Numbered from the stretch's first letter, positions 1-8,532 are shown. The stretch is 64,000 bases of DNA from Streptococcus merionis DSM 19192 (GCF_000380085.1 NZ_KB904556.1:91033-155032), one strand, 5' to 3'. The notes: a model not told the origin generated them from the letters alone. Numbers and translations: made by a program.

Positions 1-5
1 AAGGC

Positions 6-33
6 TTGTTTCTTTTCAAAAGTCTGCTACAAT
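6..33 (+). promoter_or_regulatory. Putative promoter of the first LytTR operon
   Basis: TTGTTT (6-11), a 16-base spacer and an extended -10, TGCTACAAT (25-33). This would start a transcript near position 40 and leave a leader of about 155 bases before the LytTR gene. The leader holds a direct repeat ATCGTTT at 154-160 and 167-173 and a short CTCCT/AGGAG inverted repeat around 137-153. Any activator site further upstream lies outside the window. Confidence 0.45.
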
Positions 34-197
34 AAGATTATCAAAAAAATTGAAGTTGGGCTAAAGGTGTAACTCCATTGGATATGGAAGCTCATCGGGT
101 TCTCATATTTTCTAATAATCTGTATTTGTCGGTAAGCTCCTTTGATTCAGGAGATCGTTTGTTTTAATCGTTTTGTAATTTGTGAAAGGAGGTGCCT

Positions 198-644
198 ATG
201 AAAATCAAGATTGAGTTGGATGATCAGCTAGAGGATGTTGAAGTTGTCATTCGAAGCAAGGATTTATCTGGTCAGGTGGAACAAATCCAGCAGGCTTTGG
301 CTCAGTTGTCAACGTCTGCCCTAGTTTTCTATAAAGGCACCAGCGAGTATTTCCTGAATCTGATGGATGTCCTCTTTTTTGAGACAGATGGGGCCAAGAT
401 TTTTGCCCACACTAGGGATAATGCTTACGAAGTAAGACTCAAACTCTATGAGCTTGAGGAACATTTGCCGAGATATTTTTGCCGGGTGGCCAAGTCGACT
501 ATTGTCAATACCAAGCCCATTTATTCGTTAGACCGATCTTTTTCTGGTACCAGCACGGTCAGCTTTTACAAGACTCACAAGCAGGTTCATGTTTCACGGC
601 ATTATTACCAACTACTAAAAGAAAAATTACGAGAAACGAGGTAG
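198..644 (+). CDS. LytTR-family DNA-binding regulator
   Basis: This is a 148-residue protein with an acidic N-terminal part and a C-terminal LytTR DNA-binding domain (about residues 45-145; FETDGAKIFAHT, CRVAKSTIVN). It has no response-regulator receiver domain, which is typical of LytTR regulatory systems in which a membrane protein, not phosphorylation, controls the regulator. ATG 198 is chosen over GTG 192 because the ribosome site AGGAGG (187-192) overlaps the GTG. The next gene starts one base after the stop and encodes a membrane protein, matching the regulator/inhibitor pair layout of HdrRM in S. mutans. The family is clear; orthology with HdrR is inference. Confidence 0.85.
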   Translation: MKIKIELDDQLEDVEVVIRSKDLSGQVEQIQQALAQLSTSALVFYKGTSEYFLNLMDVLFFETDGAKIFAHTRDNAYEVRLKLYELEEHLPRYFCRVAKSTIVNTKPIYSLDRSFSGTSTVSFYKTHKQVHVSRHYYQLLKEKLRETR

Positions 645-645
645 A

Positions 646-1347
646 ATGATGAAAAAAAATATCATAGGCCTAGGCTTGATTGCCTTGGCAGGCCTGATTT
701 TATTAAAGGACTTTCTGGTGATTCCTGATTTTGGAATGCCGCTCTGGCGTCTAATTCTTATCATTGTTTTTTCAGTCGACGCTCTACAAAATGCTTTCAG
801 GAGAAGTATTAAAGCAAGCATTATTGGAAGCTATATCGTCTTTATTCTGCTGAATGGGCATTTTCAGTGGATTAGGATTAGTCTGTGGCTACTGATTTTG
901 GCTGGGGTTTTGTTTTATGTTGGTTTAAGTTTTTTGGTCAATCCTCCAAGCTATTATCGCAGCTTAGATGGGAAAGCTAAGCTTTTAGGTTGGACGGATA
1001 GGGAGGATTTTACAGGAGTTCACTCGTCTGAGACGGACACGGTTTTTGGGACAGCGACCCGTTATGTCAATGATACCCAATTCACAGATGTCGGAGGCGA
1101 TGTTGTTTTTTCTAGCGCGTCAATCTATTTTGATCATGCGATGATGTCTGGAAATCAGGCGACCTACTCAGGAGACACGGTCTTTTCCAGCCTCAGGCTC
1201 TTTGTACCAAGTCAGTGGGAGGTTAAAATCACTGGCGATAAGGTCTTTAGCTCTGTTCAAAAGAGTGGGAAACCAACCTCACCAACGCATCAATTGGAAA
1301 TCACGGGCTCTCTCGTTTTCAGCAGCTTGGAGATTATCTATCTTTGA
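646..1347 (+). CDS. LiaF-like membrane protein, probable inhibitor partner of the LytTR regulator
   Basis: A 233-residue protein with about four N-terminal transmembrane segments (to about residue 105), followed by a soluble C-terminal domain of beta-strand repeats in which VFSS recurs four times, as in LiaF-type C-terminal domains. It starts one base after the LytTR stop, so the two are almost certainly translated together. A second ATG at 649 sits slightly better behind GAGG (638-641). By analogy with LytTR regulatory systems it probably binds and restrains the regulator at the membrane. The domain reading is fairly firm; the inhibitory role is inference. A terminator follows. Confidence 0.75.
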   Translation: MMKKNIIGLGLIALAGLILLKDFLVIPDFGMPLWRLILIIVFSVDALQNAFRRSIKASIIGSYIVFILLNGHFQWIRISLWLLILAGVLFYVGLSFLVNPPSYYRSLDGKAKLLGWTDREDFTGVHSSETDTVFGTATRYVNDTQFTDVGGDVVFSSASIYFDHAMMSGNQATYSGDTVFSSLRLFVPSQWEVKITGDKVFSSVQKSGKPTSPTHQLEITGSLVFSSLEIIYL

Positions 1348-1378
1348 AAGCAATTGACAAAATCATTGACAATAAAAT

Positions 1379-1404
1379 AAAAGAGCATACTGATGCTCTT
1401 TTAT
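1379..1404 (+). terminator. Intrinsic terminator after the LytTR/LiaF-like pair
   Basis: AAAAGAGCAT (1379-1388), loop ACTG, ATGCTCTTTT (1393-1402). It is a perfect 10-bp stem whose right arm ends in a T run. It separates the first operon from the MFS gene. Confidence 0.8.
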
Positions 1405-1413
1405 GAAATGTAA

Positions 1414-1428
1414 AATTTACAGAAAATT
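1414..1428. promoter_or_regulatory. CodY-box-like sequence before the MFS transporter
   Basis: AATTTACAGAAAATT matches 14 of 15 positions of the CodY consensus AATTTTCWGAAAATT. It lies 20 bases before the MFS start codon and downstream of a possible promoter (TTGACA at 1354-1359). Binding here would block transcription. The match is seen; CodY control is inference. Confidence 0.5.
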
Positions 1429-1448
1429 CAGAAAAAAGAGGTGGCAAA

Positions 1449-2741
1449 ATGAAAAATATTATCAAAAACCGTATTTATATGACTTCCCTTTTAGCAGACA
1501 TGGTATCAAACTTTGGGGATATCCTTTACTATTTGGCGCTGATGACCTACATCTTAGCGCTAAAAGATATGAGACTAGCTCTTTCCATTGTTAACCTGTC
1601 TGAGATTCTGCCCATATTTGCCTATGTCGTGACCGGCTATCTATCAGATCGAACCAGAGACAAGCTAAAAGCTATACGGTTTACCCTGATTTTTCGAGTT
1701 GCTCTATACCTGATTTTAGGTTTGATTATGGGCTTTCCACCAGCCCTTTGGATAGTGGTGGTAGCAGCGGTTATCAACCTTCTATCTGACTTTGCTGGCC
1801 AGTATGAAAATGGTCTTTTCACACCACTGATACTTCGGATTATCTCTGAGGAAGAACGTCAGCAGGCCATGGCCTTTAGCCAGACAGTCAAACTCAGTGC
1901 TAATATCATCTTCAAGGCAGTTTCTGCTGGTCTTGTCAGTTTCATTGCTTACAATCATCTGGCATTTTTAAATGCAGGAACATTTGCAGTAGCGCTCCTA
2001 GCCATGACGCTTATCACGCCTGGAGTAAATCGCTTGCTGGCAGAACGTCCCTTGAAAATAGCAGAGCAACCCAAACAGACAGAGAAGGGAATTTTTCTAA
2101 AAAGTTTAAAAGATGGTATGGGTGAACTGACCAAAGTTCCAGAATTGCGGCTGTCTTTGGTTATCGTCCCTGCCCTTAATGCCCTTTTCTCAGTCATCAC
2201 TACCCTGGTGGTTCTCATGATGAAAGCTGATCAGAACTTTATCTTTATCAGCCCAGCTTCCACTTTAGCTAGCGTGTCTATTGCCCTTATGTTAGGCAAT
2301 ATCTTAGGAGGCATTATGGTCATGAATGTCATGAAAGACTGGACCATTAATCGTCTCTTAGGACTCTCAACCGCAGGCCTTATCCTTGTCATGTTGACCT
2401 TCATGTTCCATCAACCCTATCTCTTTATGGGAACTATGTTGGTAGCGGGGATATTGATTGGCGCCATCAATCCTAAATTCAGCACTCTTTTCTTAACAGT
2501 TATGCCAGAGGAAAAGCTCGCCACTCTCAATGGAATTGTGGGGACCTACTTCCAACTAGGGACAGCTAGTATGCAGTTCTTGGTGTCAGGTCTCATTCTG
2601 ATTTTGTCTGTCGATCAGCTGGCCATTCTCTTTCTTTGTCTAGCTAGCTTCTTGGGAGTTTACACCAGCAAACAGCTCTTTTTTTCCAAAATGACCGCGA
2701 CAACAAATTCTTTGCAGACAAGCAAAAAATCTGGCCAATGA
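1449..2741 (+). CDS. MFS-family transporter
   Basis: A 430-residue hydrophobic protein with about 12 predicted membrane segments. It has an MFS-like cytoplasmic loop after helix 2 (GYLSDRTRDKLKA, about residues 61-73) and a long hydrophilic central loop near residues 195-230. The family includes macrolide-efflux-like (MefA-type) exporters, but nothing identifies the substrate. ATG 1449 follows AGAGGTGG at good spacing. It is a single-gene unit ending in a bidirectional terminator shared with the convergent EcsC gene. The CodY-like box upstream suggests control by amino-acid supply. Confidence 0.8.
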   Translation: MKNIIKNRIYMTSLLADMVSNFGDILYYLALMTYILALKDMRLALSIVNLSEILPIFAYVVTGYLSDRTRDKLKAIRFTLIFRVALYLILGLIMGFPPALWIVVVAAVINLLSDFAGQYENGLFTPLILRIISEEERQQAMAFSQTVKLSANIIFKAVSAGLVSFIAYNHLAFLNAGTFAVALLAMTLITPGVNRLLAERPLKIAEQPKQTEKGIFLKSLKDGMGELTKVPELRLSLVIVPALNALFSVITTLVVLMMKADQNFIFISPASTLASVSIALMLGNILGGIMVMNVMKDWTINRLLGLSTAGLILVMLTFMFHQPYLFMGTMLVAGILIGAINPKFSTLFLTVMPEEKLATLNGIVGTYFQLGTASMQFLVSGLILILSVDQLAILFLCLASFLGVYTSKQLFFSKMTATTNSLQTSKKSGQ

Positions 2742-2751
2742 CCAGATTTTT
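2725..2751. terminator. Bidirectional terminator between the MFS and EcsC genes
   Basis: AAAAATCTGG (2725-2734) pairs with CCAGATTTTT (2742-2751). The A/T flanks serve both strands. The hairpin overlaps the last codons of the MFS gene and touches the EcsC stop. Confidence 0.75.
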
Positions 2752-3610
2752 AATGTTTTTCAGTAAATTGGGCTTCTTCAATAAGATCAGTATCTGCCGT
2801 TTCAGAGATGATCTGATTCAAGAATTTAGGGTTTAAATCAGCTTCTGTTAACATTTCATCAAACTCTCCTCGAAGATTTTTGACGAAAACAGTACTCAAG
2901 TTCTCGCCTAATGGTTTAAAAGTAAGATAGGTGAGACCACCTGATAGGACACCACCAATGATAGGGACGATCTTATTTGCAGCTTTTTGAACAGTTTGTT
3001 TAGTGACACGTTGTCCAAGTGATTTTCCAATTTGTTTGATAATGGGATACCAGACTGTTTTGGTAAGTGGTTTAGCTAGTGCACGTTTACCCATTGCTTG
3101 ACCAGTGTCCTTAGCAATTTTGGCAATGAGAGGTGTTGCACCAGCGATTCCGAACATACCTCCTAAATAAGCAATGATCCTAATCTTGACCTCCTCATCT
3201 AGGTCTTTTCCACCATTGTTAAAAAGTTCTTTCTCACCGTAAAGATAGGCGATTTGCTGTGCAAGGTTGAGGGCAAACCCATAAAACTGTACCACATCAG
3301 CAGTCCCTGCAGCAAGAGCAGCAGGTCCACCAGGTAAACCAGCTACAAAGGAGGCCGCAGACGTTTGGAGCGTCATTTCGGAAATGATCTTTTTTGCTTT
3401 TCTTTCAAGTGCTTCGGGTTTATAAACCCTCTGTGGCCCTTTTTCCAAGATAGTTTTCAAATGAGGATCGTTTTTGAATTGTTTTCGAAGAAAAGTTTGA
3501 CGATCAACTTTGACAAAGGGCAATTGACTAGCAGCAACCAAAGTTTGCATAAAGACATCATACATATTATCGCCTGTTTGTGGAGAATCCAACTGTTGTT
3601 TCTGTGCCAT
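2750..3610 (-). CDS. EcsC-family protein
   Basis: A 286-residue protein. The central part matches the EcsC family (also found in Bacillus EcsC): an alanine/glycine-rich stretch AGLPGGPAALAAGTADVVQ near residue 100, followed by amphipathic and hydrophobic segments. Function is not established for stand-alone members; they are usually treated as membrane-associated proteins. The start follows AGAGG at 5 bases. It is divergent from an XRE regulator, with a perfect 24-bp palindrome between the two starts, which suggests the regulator controls this gene. Confidence 0.75.
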   Translation of the reverse strand: MAQKQQLDSPQTGDNMYDVFMQTLVAASQLPFVKVDRQTFLRKQFKNDPHLKTILEKGPQRVYKPEALERKAKKIISEMTLQTSAASFVAGLPGGPAALAAGTADVVQFYGFALNLAQQIAYLYGEKELFNNGGKDLDEEVKIRIIAYLGGMFGIAGATPLIAKIAKDTGQAMGKRALAKPLTKTVWYPIIKQIGKSLGQRVTKQTVQKAANKIVPIIGGVLSGGLTYLTFKPLGENLSTVFVKNLRGEFDEMLTEADLNPKFLNQIISETADTDLIEEAQFTEKH

Positions 3611-3640
3611 AAATACCTCTTTTTATTTTTTATTATATCA

Positions 3641-3664
3641 TAAGATTCTCTATAGAGAATCTTA
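3641..3664. promoter_or_regulatory. Perfect 24-bp palindrome, candidate operator
   Basis: The half-site TAAGATTCTCTA is followed directly by its exact reverse complement with no spacer. It lies in the 119-base gap between the EcsC gene (minus) and the XRE regulator (plus), where both promoters must be. There is no T run directed at either gene, so an operator for the dimeric XRE protein is more likely than a terminator. Confidence 0.65.
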
Positions 3665-3729
3665 TTCCTTATAGTGTCATAAAAAATATTTCTTTTTAAT
3701 GCTATTATTGCTTTATAAGGATAGATAGC

Positions 3730-4056
3730 ATGAAAAAAGAGAATTTAACGACTTTTATTGCCTCAAGAATTAGAACATTGCGCAAAGAAAAGAGGTATAG
3801 TCAGGAAAAGCTGGCTGTTGATTCTGGCCTTGATCCGCGATACGTTAATAAATTTGAAAATGGGCGGTACAATGCTCGATTGGAGACTATTGATAAGCTG
3901 TTGGAAACTTTAGAAACCTCTTACAGTGAATTTTTTCAATTTGATTTGCAAATTAATCAACGCGAGTTAAATCAGTTGTTGCAGATTTTGTCGGAAATGC
4001 CAGAAGAGGAACAACACGAGAAGCTCAAAGCAATTTTGACTTTGCTGAAATCATAA
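3730..4056 (+). CDS. XRE-family helix-turn-helix regulator
   Basis: A 108-residue protein with an N-terminal Cro/CI-type helix-turn-helix (about residues 8-63: IRTLRKEKRYSQEKLA, then LDPRYVNKFENGR) and a short C-terminal helical tail rich in Glu that may mediate dimerisation. It is divergent from the EcsC-family gene over a 24-bp palindrome, so autoregulation and control of EcsC are likely but unproven. A long hairpin follows immediately. Confidence 0.85.
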   Translation: MKKENLTTFIASRIRTLRKEKRYSQEKLAVDSGLDPRYVNKFENGRYNARLETIDKLLETLETSYSEFFQFDLQINQRELNQLLQILSEMPEEEQHEKLKAILTLLKS

Positions 4057-4060
4057 AAAG

Positions 4061-4112
4061 GGGAGCGAGGTAAAAGTCATCATTTCGAAATGACGATTTT
4101 TACCTCGCTCCC
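4061..4112 (+). repeat. Intergenic hairpin element, GAGTGGGAC-like family (divergent member)
   Basis: GGGAGCGAGGTAAAA (4061-4075) pairs perfectly with TTTTACCTCGCTCCC (4098-4112). The interior is itself a palindrome around TTCGAA. It probably serves as the transcript end of the XRE gene. The region 4113-4236 that follows holds only small hairpins (GCTGGTAATCAGC near 4134; GAGG/CCTC at 4203-4229 followed by TTTTAT) and no gene. Confidence 0.6.
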
Positions 4113-4236
4113 GCACAGTTATGGGGCTGTAATAGCTGGTAATCAGCAGATTAGAGCACATCAACCTATGTGTCCAGCTTATTCGATTGTATTAATTTTG
4201 TGGAGGTCGGGACTTGTGAGTCTAGCCTCTTTTATA

Positions 4237-5061
4237 TTAGTCCACATAGACATCTGATTTTTTATTGAGCCAAGAGTAGAGAAGTCCGATCAGAAGTCCG
4301 CCTCCGACATAATTGCCGAGACCTGAGAAGAGGAAGTTCGATAGAACGCTCCAGATTGTCATACCCTCCACTGGTCCTCCATTGGCAAAGAAGGCAAGTG
4401 AGAAGGAAACGAAGTTAGCGATAACGTGCTCAAAGCCAAGGAAGGCAAAGATGTAGATGATGAAAATCATTGCCCAGACTTTGGCAGCATCATCTTTCAT
4501 ACGCAGGGTCACAAAGACGGATGTGTTCACTACGATATTGGCAAAAATCCCTTCAACGAATTGTGTCAATGGTGTTTTGGCAAGTTTAGCAGAAACTGCT
4601 TCAAAGAGATAGTGATCAGGTGTTAGGTGGCTGTACGGTGTTGTCAAAGACAGTAAGTAAGCGAAAATCACCGCACCGATAAAGTTAAAGAAGATACAGG
4701 TTGCAAGAATCTTTAAGGCTGTTAAAACACGAAGTTTGCCATTATATACGGCACTGGTCATGTACATCATGTTGGATGTTCCCAGCTCAGCATTCATGTA
4801 AACAATCATGACCAGCGACCAGCTAAACATGAAAGCGTAGAGCAATTTTCCAGAATGGGGAACAAGGTTATCAGCATAGCCTGCGATATAAAAAGCAACA
4901 CCAGTTCCCAAGCTCAAAAAAAGAGTAGCCAGCATAGAACGAACAGCGTACCTTGTAAAACTGTGGCGCGAGAGATCCTCTTTTTTATCAATCGATTTGG
5001 CAAGATTGCTGATCAGTTCAGAGTTGGTAGTGGAATGGGAATGAGCATTTAAAGCTGCCAT
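4237..5061 (-). CDS. Formate/nitrite transporter (FNT) family channel
   Basis: A 274-residue membrane protein of the FNT family: a hydrophilic N-terminus of about 40 residues, then six membrane segments with family-type motifs (NAELGTSNMMYM, FNFIGAVIFAYLL, GFEHVIANF, GNYVGGGLLIGLLY). FNT channels pass formate, nitrite or similar small anions as pentamers. In a fermentative streptococcus formate exchange is the natural guess. ATG 5061 follows AAGGAG. It is a single-gene unit on the minus strand with a long upstream region. Confidence 0.88.
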   Translation of the reverse strand: MAALNAHSHSTTNSELISNLAKSIDKKEDLSRHSFTRYAVRSMLATLFLSLGTGVAFYIAGYADNLVPHSGKLLYAFMFSWSLVMIVYMNAELGTSNMMYMTSAVYNGKLRVLTALKILATCIFFNFIGAVIFAYLLSLTTPYSHLTPDHYLFEAVSAKLAKTPLTQFVEGIFANIVVNTSVFVTLRMKDDAAKVWAMIFIIYIFAFLGFEHVIANFVSFSLAFFANGGPVEGMTIWSVLSNFLFSGLGNYVGGGLLIGLLYSWLNKKSDVYVD

Positions 5062-5485
5062 GATTTACTCCTTAAAGTGAGATATGTGACCATTTAGAAA
5101 CCTGTGCGAAACTAGGAGATTACCCTTGGAGACTAGCAACGAGCTGATAGGTGTTTAAAGGAAAATACACCTGTAAGGAGCTAAAACAAAACTGCTGTGT
5201 CTCGTTTTCGCTGAGTTTTTAGGCCGAGTTCAGTTAAATGAGATATGAATTAAGACATGCGACGAGAAATCAGTCCTATTGGAGTGACGCATTGTCACGA
5301 TAAGTTTAGGCTCTAAGATAGGAGACTTTAAACTCACAAAAAAAGAAACCTGTTGCAGGTTCAGCATGCTCTAGGTAAAATCCCTTTTTAGAGCATGTCA
5401 CCTTATCTTCTGACGAAGAATACATAGAAGATTATAGCACAATTTGATAAAAATGCTAGAGAAATCTTAAAGAACACGCTTTCTT
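5062..5485. other. Intergenic region between the FNT and PadR genes
   Basis: There is no credible gene. It contains the terminator of the PadR transcript (5338-5361) and a second inverted repeat, CATGCTCTA (5365-5373) with TAGAGCATG (5389-5397). The rest (5062-5330) should hold the FNT promoter on the minus strand, but I cannot assign boxes with confidence. Confidence 0.5.
5338..5361 (-). terminator. Terminator of the PadR transcript
   Basis: Read on the minus strand, AACCTG, loop CAA, CAGGTT, then TTCTTTTTTTG. A second stem (5365-5397) lies just before it. Confidence 0.65.
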
Positions 5486-6025
5486 TTAACAATCAAGATA
5501 GGCTAGCGATTGTTCTAACCACTGAATTTGTCCCTGACAGCGAGCAATGGCCCGTGTCAGAATCAAAAAATGGCCGTAGTTTTCTTGGATTTGTTCGCGT
5601 TGGCTGAAAAGTAAATTTTTCCTAGCATAAAAAGTTTCTAGCTGATTCTTCAAAATCTGAATTTGCTCCTCAATAAGTCTAGGAATCCGAGGGTCTCGGC
5701 TGTCCTTAATGAAGAACATTTTAAGAGAAAAGAGGTCTTTTTGTTGTGGGGTACTGTTAGGTTCTAACACCCATTGATCTAATTGCGCTTGTCCGGTAGC
5801 GGTAATTTTGTAATAACGCTCTTTAGCATTGCTAGGGCGCTCATGGACGGAAACCCATTTTTCTTTGACCATGCGCTTGAGTTCAGGATAGACTTGGCTA
5901 TGGGTGGCTTTCCAGAAATTACCAATTTCTGTTTCAAACAATTCGCTAATCTGACGACCGGTGAGATCAGCTTCATTAGCCAACATTCCTAAAATAATAT
6001 AAGGTAAAACGCGTTGTTGCGACAT
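5486..6025 (-). CDS. PadR-family transcriptional regulator
   Basis: A 179-residue protein with an N-terminal winged helix of the PadR type (VLPYIILGMLANEADLTG, then TGRQISELFE and HSQVYPELKRMVKE) and the family's C-terminal helical dimerisation half (residues about 95-179). The start follows AAGGAGG at good spacing. PadR proteins usually repress an adjacent transporter or detoxification gene. Here it stands alone, with the FNT gene downstream on the same strand but separated by a terminator, so its target is unclear. Confidence 0.85.
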   Translation of the reverse strand: MSQQRVLPYIILGMLANEADLTGRQISELFETEIGNFWKATHSQVYPELKRMVKEKWVSVHERPSNAKERYYKITATGQAQLDQWVLEPNSTPQQKDLFSLKMFFIKDSRDPRIPRLIEEQIQILKNQLETFYARKNLLFSQREQIQENYGHFLILTRAIARCQGQIQWLEQSLAYLDC

Positions 6026-6130
6026 ACGAATGCCTCCTTATTGGCCATTATATCATATCGTTATAGGGGATGCAAAACCTTTCCAGATTGGGAATCCCTT
6101 ATTTTGAACGACATGTTCATCGCACGTAAA

Positions 6131-6163
6131 AAGGAGTGAGACAGACGTATCGCTCTCACTTCC
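6131..6163. repeat. Intergenic hairpin, GAGTGAGAC-like family
   Basis: GGAGTGAGA (6133-6141) pairs with TCTCACTTCC (6154-6163). The arm sequence matches the recurrent hairpins at 28952, 36731 and 45123. The gap 6026-6399 contains only this and the dusB terminator. Confidence 0.6.
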
Positions 6164-6274
6164 CTAAAAAGCACCTAATCGGTGAAGATGATGTATAAGA
6201 AGTCGTGATTTCATTGAAATCGACCACCTCTATAAATTAGATAACTACTGCGTCAAACTGTTTAAACTATAAAA

Positions 6275-6308
6275 TAAACGAGACTGAATCTTTTGACTCA
6301 ATCTCGTT
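6275..6308 (-). terminator. Terminator of the hslO-dusB transcript
   Basis: On the minus strand, AACGAGATTGA pairs with TCAGTCTCGTT (6277-6287 and 6298-6308 on the plus strand; one G-T pair), followed by TATTTT. It lies about 90 bases after the dusB stop. Confidence 0.7.
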
Positions 6309-6399
6309 CTGTTAGGGAGAATATGAAAAATTTTAGGATAAATAAAGTATATCCTGACTTGCTTAAAGTTTCCTTAAAGAGATTTAAGAAAAAGAAAAT

Positions 6400-7395
6400 T
6401 TATCTCAACTCAATTGTCTGTGAGGGATATCCTAAGATATCATTAACTTCTGCCAAGGTTTCTGCGCGAGCGATTTTGCCACGGAGCTTGGCAGCACCAG
6501 ACGTTCCGCGTAGGTAATGTGGCGCGAGACCACGAAATTCACGTACAGCGACCCGTTCGCCTTTTAGAGCAATAAGACGGGTCAAGTGCTCGTAGGCAAT
6601 TTTCATCTTGTCTTCAAAGCTAAGGTCAGGCAAATCTTCGCCCGTCTCCAAGTAGTGATTAATCTGAGTGAAGATATAAGGATTGGCCATAGCAGCGCGC
6701 CCAATCATAACTGCATCTGTCCCCAACTCTTCTATCATGAAGCGAGCATCCTGCGCGGTTTTGATGTCTCCGTTACCGATGAAAGGAATCTTCGTGATAG
6801 CTTTGGCCACATTTGCGATGGTTTCATGGTCGCAATGGCCTGTGTACATTTGTTCGCGAGTGCGGCCGTGCATGGCAAGGGCTGCTACTCCTGCTGATTC
6901 AGCGGCTAGAGCATTTTCAACAGCCAGACTGGCATCTCCCCAACCCGTTCGCATCTTGACCGTCAATGGGATGTCCAGATGTGAGGTGACAGTTTTGACG
7001 ATATGGTAAATCTTTTCGGGATCACGAAGCCATTTGGCACCTGCTTCATTTTTGACGACCTTATTGACCGGGCAGCCCATGTTGATATCAAGGATATTAG
7101 CTTTTGTATTTTCCTGAATAAAGACTGCGGCCCGAGCCAGAGAATCCGCATCGCCACCAAAAAGTTGGATGGACATGGGGGCTTCGTTTTCATCGATATG
7201 GAGCATGTGGAGCGTCTTTTCGTTATTGTAGAGGATTCCTTTTTCTGAAATCATCTCCATCACGACAAGGCCCGCTCCCATTTCTTTGGCAATGGTACGG
7301 AAGGCCGAGTTGGTCACACCAGCCATAGGAGCTAGCACAGTACGATTGGGAATTTCCACATTTCCGATCATAAAAGGCGTGTTAAGGTTTTTCAC
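6400..7395 (-). CDS. dusB: tRNA-dihydrouridine synthase DusB
   Basis: A flavin-dependent enzyme that reduces uridines in the tRNA D-loop to dihydrouridine. It has 331 residues: a TIM barrel with FMN-binding LAPMAGVTN (21-29), the catalytic cysteine in NMGCPVNK (Cys108), and the KMRTGW and NGD motifs. The in-frame open region extends upstream, but GTG 7395 is the likely start: GGAGGAG lies 7 bases before it, and it matches the usual N-terminus (LNTPFMIGN). This start lies inside hslO, 14 bases before that gene's end, so the two are translationally coupled. Confidence 0.92.
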   Translation of the reverse strand: MKNLNTPFMIGNVEIPNRTVLAPMAGVTNSAFRTIAKEMGAGLVVMEMISEKGILYNNEKTLHMLHIDENEAPMSIQLFGGDADSLARAAVFIQENTKANILDINMGCPVNKVVKNEAGAKWLRDPEKIYHIVKTVTSHLDIPLTVKMRTGWGDASLAVENALAAESAGVAALAMHGRTREQMYTGHCDHETIANVAKAITKIPFIGNGDIKTAQDARFMIEELGTDAVMIGRAAMANPYIFTQINHYLETGEDLPDLSFEDKMKIAYEHLTRLIALKGERVAVREFRGLAPHYLRGTSGAAKLRGKIARAETLAEVNDILGYPSQTIELR

Positions 7396-8254
7396 GAATG
7401 AGCTCCTCCAAATCTTCTGGGGTAAAAGTGTAAGCGGTCTGGCAGAATTGGCAGACAATCTCCGCTCCCTTATCTTCGTCACGCATGGCTTCTAAATCTG
7501 CCTTTGGTAGGCTAGCTAGAGCAGTGAAAAAGCGGTCGTAACTACAATCACAATTGAAGCTGAGCGGGCTTTCGGAGAGTCGCTTGTAATCCTCCTCGCC
7601 ATAGATAGCAGCAAGCAGAGCATCAATATGGTCTTCAGAGGCTAATAATTCTGAAATAGCTGGCATTTCTTGCAGGCGTTTCTCGAATCGAGCAATATCT
7701 GCTTCTTTGGCATCAGGCAGAACCTGAACGAGAAACCCACCAGCTACCTCAACTTGATCCTTTTCATCTAAAAGAACATTGAGCCCGACAGCAGAAGGGG
7801 TCTGTTGGCTATCTGTCAGGAAATAAGCGAGGTCTTCTCCGATTTCACCAGTAACCAAAGGAGTCATAGAAGTGTAGGGATGGCCTGTACCGTAGTCCAC
7901 GATGACCAAAAATTGCCCTTGGCCAACAAAAGGCCCAACCACAACTTCTCCAGTAGCGGTTTTTTTAATATCAACACCTGTGTTTTGCACATAGCCTTTG
8001 ACATGACCGTCAGTGTCAGCGACGGAGATGATGGCACCGAGCGAACTGTTGCCTAGCACCTTGACGGTAACCTTGGTTTGCCCTTTTTCATTAGCGGCTA
8101 AAATTTGGTTGGCAATCAGGGTACGACCGAGTGCCACAGTGGATGAACTTTGGGTTTTATGAAGGGTTTGCGCCTGTCTGACAGTCTCTGTGCTATCTAG
8201 CACGAAAGCTCTAAAAGCGCCATTACTTGAGATGGTTTTAATGATTTTGTCCAT
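7382..8254 (-). CDS. hslO: Redox-regulated chaperone Hsp33
   Basis: A 290-residue cytoplasmic holdase activated by oxidation. The C-terminal zinc-binding cysteines are present as CDC (235-237) and CQFC (268-271). The N-terminal half matches the Hsp33 substrate-binding domain ([22 protein letters not shown]). ATG 8254 is the conserved start, but it has no ribosome-binding site, and the -10 box lies only 7 bases upstream, so the mRNA is probably leaderless. It overlaps dusB by 14 bases and shares its transcript; the hslO-dusB pairing is usual in streptococci. Confidence 0.93.
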   Translation of the reverse strand: MDKIIKTISSNGAFRAFVLDSTETVRQAQTLHKTQSSSTVALGRTLIANQILAANEKGQTKVTVKVLGNSSLGAIISVADTDGHVKGYVQNTGVDIKKTATGEVVVGPFVGQGQFLVIVDYGTGHPYTSMTPLVTGEIGEDLAYFLTDSQQTPSAVGLNVLLDEKDQVEVAGGFLVQVLPDAKEADIARFEKRLQEMPAISELLASEDHIDALLAAIYGEEDYKRLSESPLSFNCDCSYDRFFTALASLPKADLEAMRDEDKGAEIVCQFCQTAYTFTPEDLEELIREKP

Positions 8255-8261
8255 AATGATT

Positions 8262-8270
8262 ATTGTAACA
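8262..8270 (-). promoter_or_regulatory. Extended -10 promoter immediately before hslO
   Basis: The minus-strand sequence TGTTACAAT is an extended -10. Its last base is 7 bases from the hslO ATG (8254), putting the expected transcript start at or next to the start codon. No Shine-Dalgarno sequence is visible. Confidence 0.6.
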
Positions 8271-8276
8271 CAAGAT

Positions 8277-8314
8277 AAAAAACAGACCAAGCAAAAGTGA
8301 TTGCTGGATCTGTT
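8277..8314 (-). terminator. Terminator of the reductase-pgpA transcript
   Basis: On the minus strand, AACAGATCCAGCAA pairs imperfectly with TTGCTTGGTCTGTT and is followed by TTTT. It lies directly upstream of the hslO promoter. The gap 8315-8532 shows nothing else. Confidence 0.6.
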
Positions 8315-8532
8315 TGGAGATATTAGCACCTGTACTCACAACTAAGATCCTTTGATTCAGAGATTGTTTTTTGAGAATCAAGGGAGTTTTTAAAGAAATG
8401 CTGACGTATCGTCAGGCAGATGTTGTCAATTTGTTGTGCTAAATTTTTATGGCAACAGTTAAAAGATAAATAGTGAAAAAGAGCTTGTGTGAGAATGTTG
8501 AGCTGTGACTACAGGTTCTTAGCGTGAATGGC

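Noticed and set aside
1403..1594. Plus-strand frame overlapping the MFS start
   Set aside because: Lies mostly inside the MFS gene in another frame and begins in the terminator/CodY region; a shadow.
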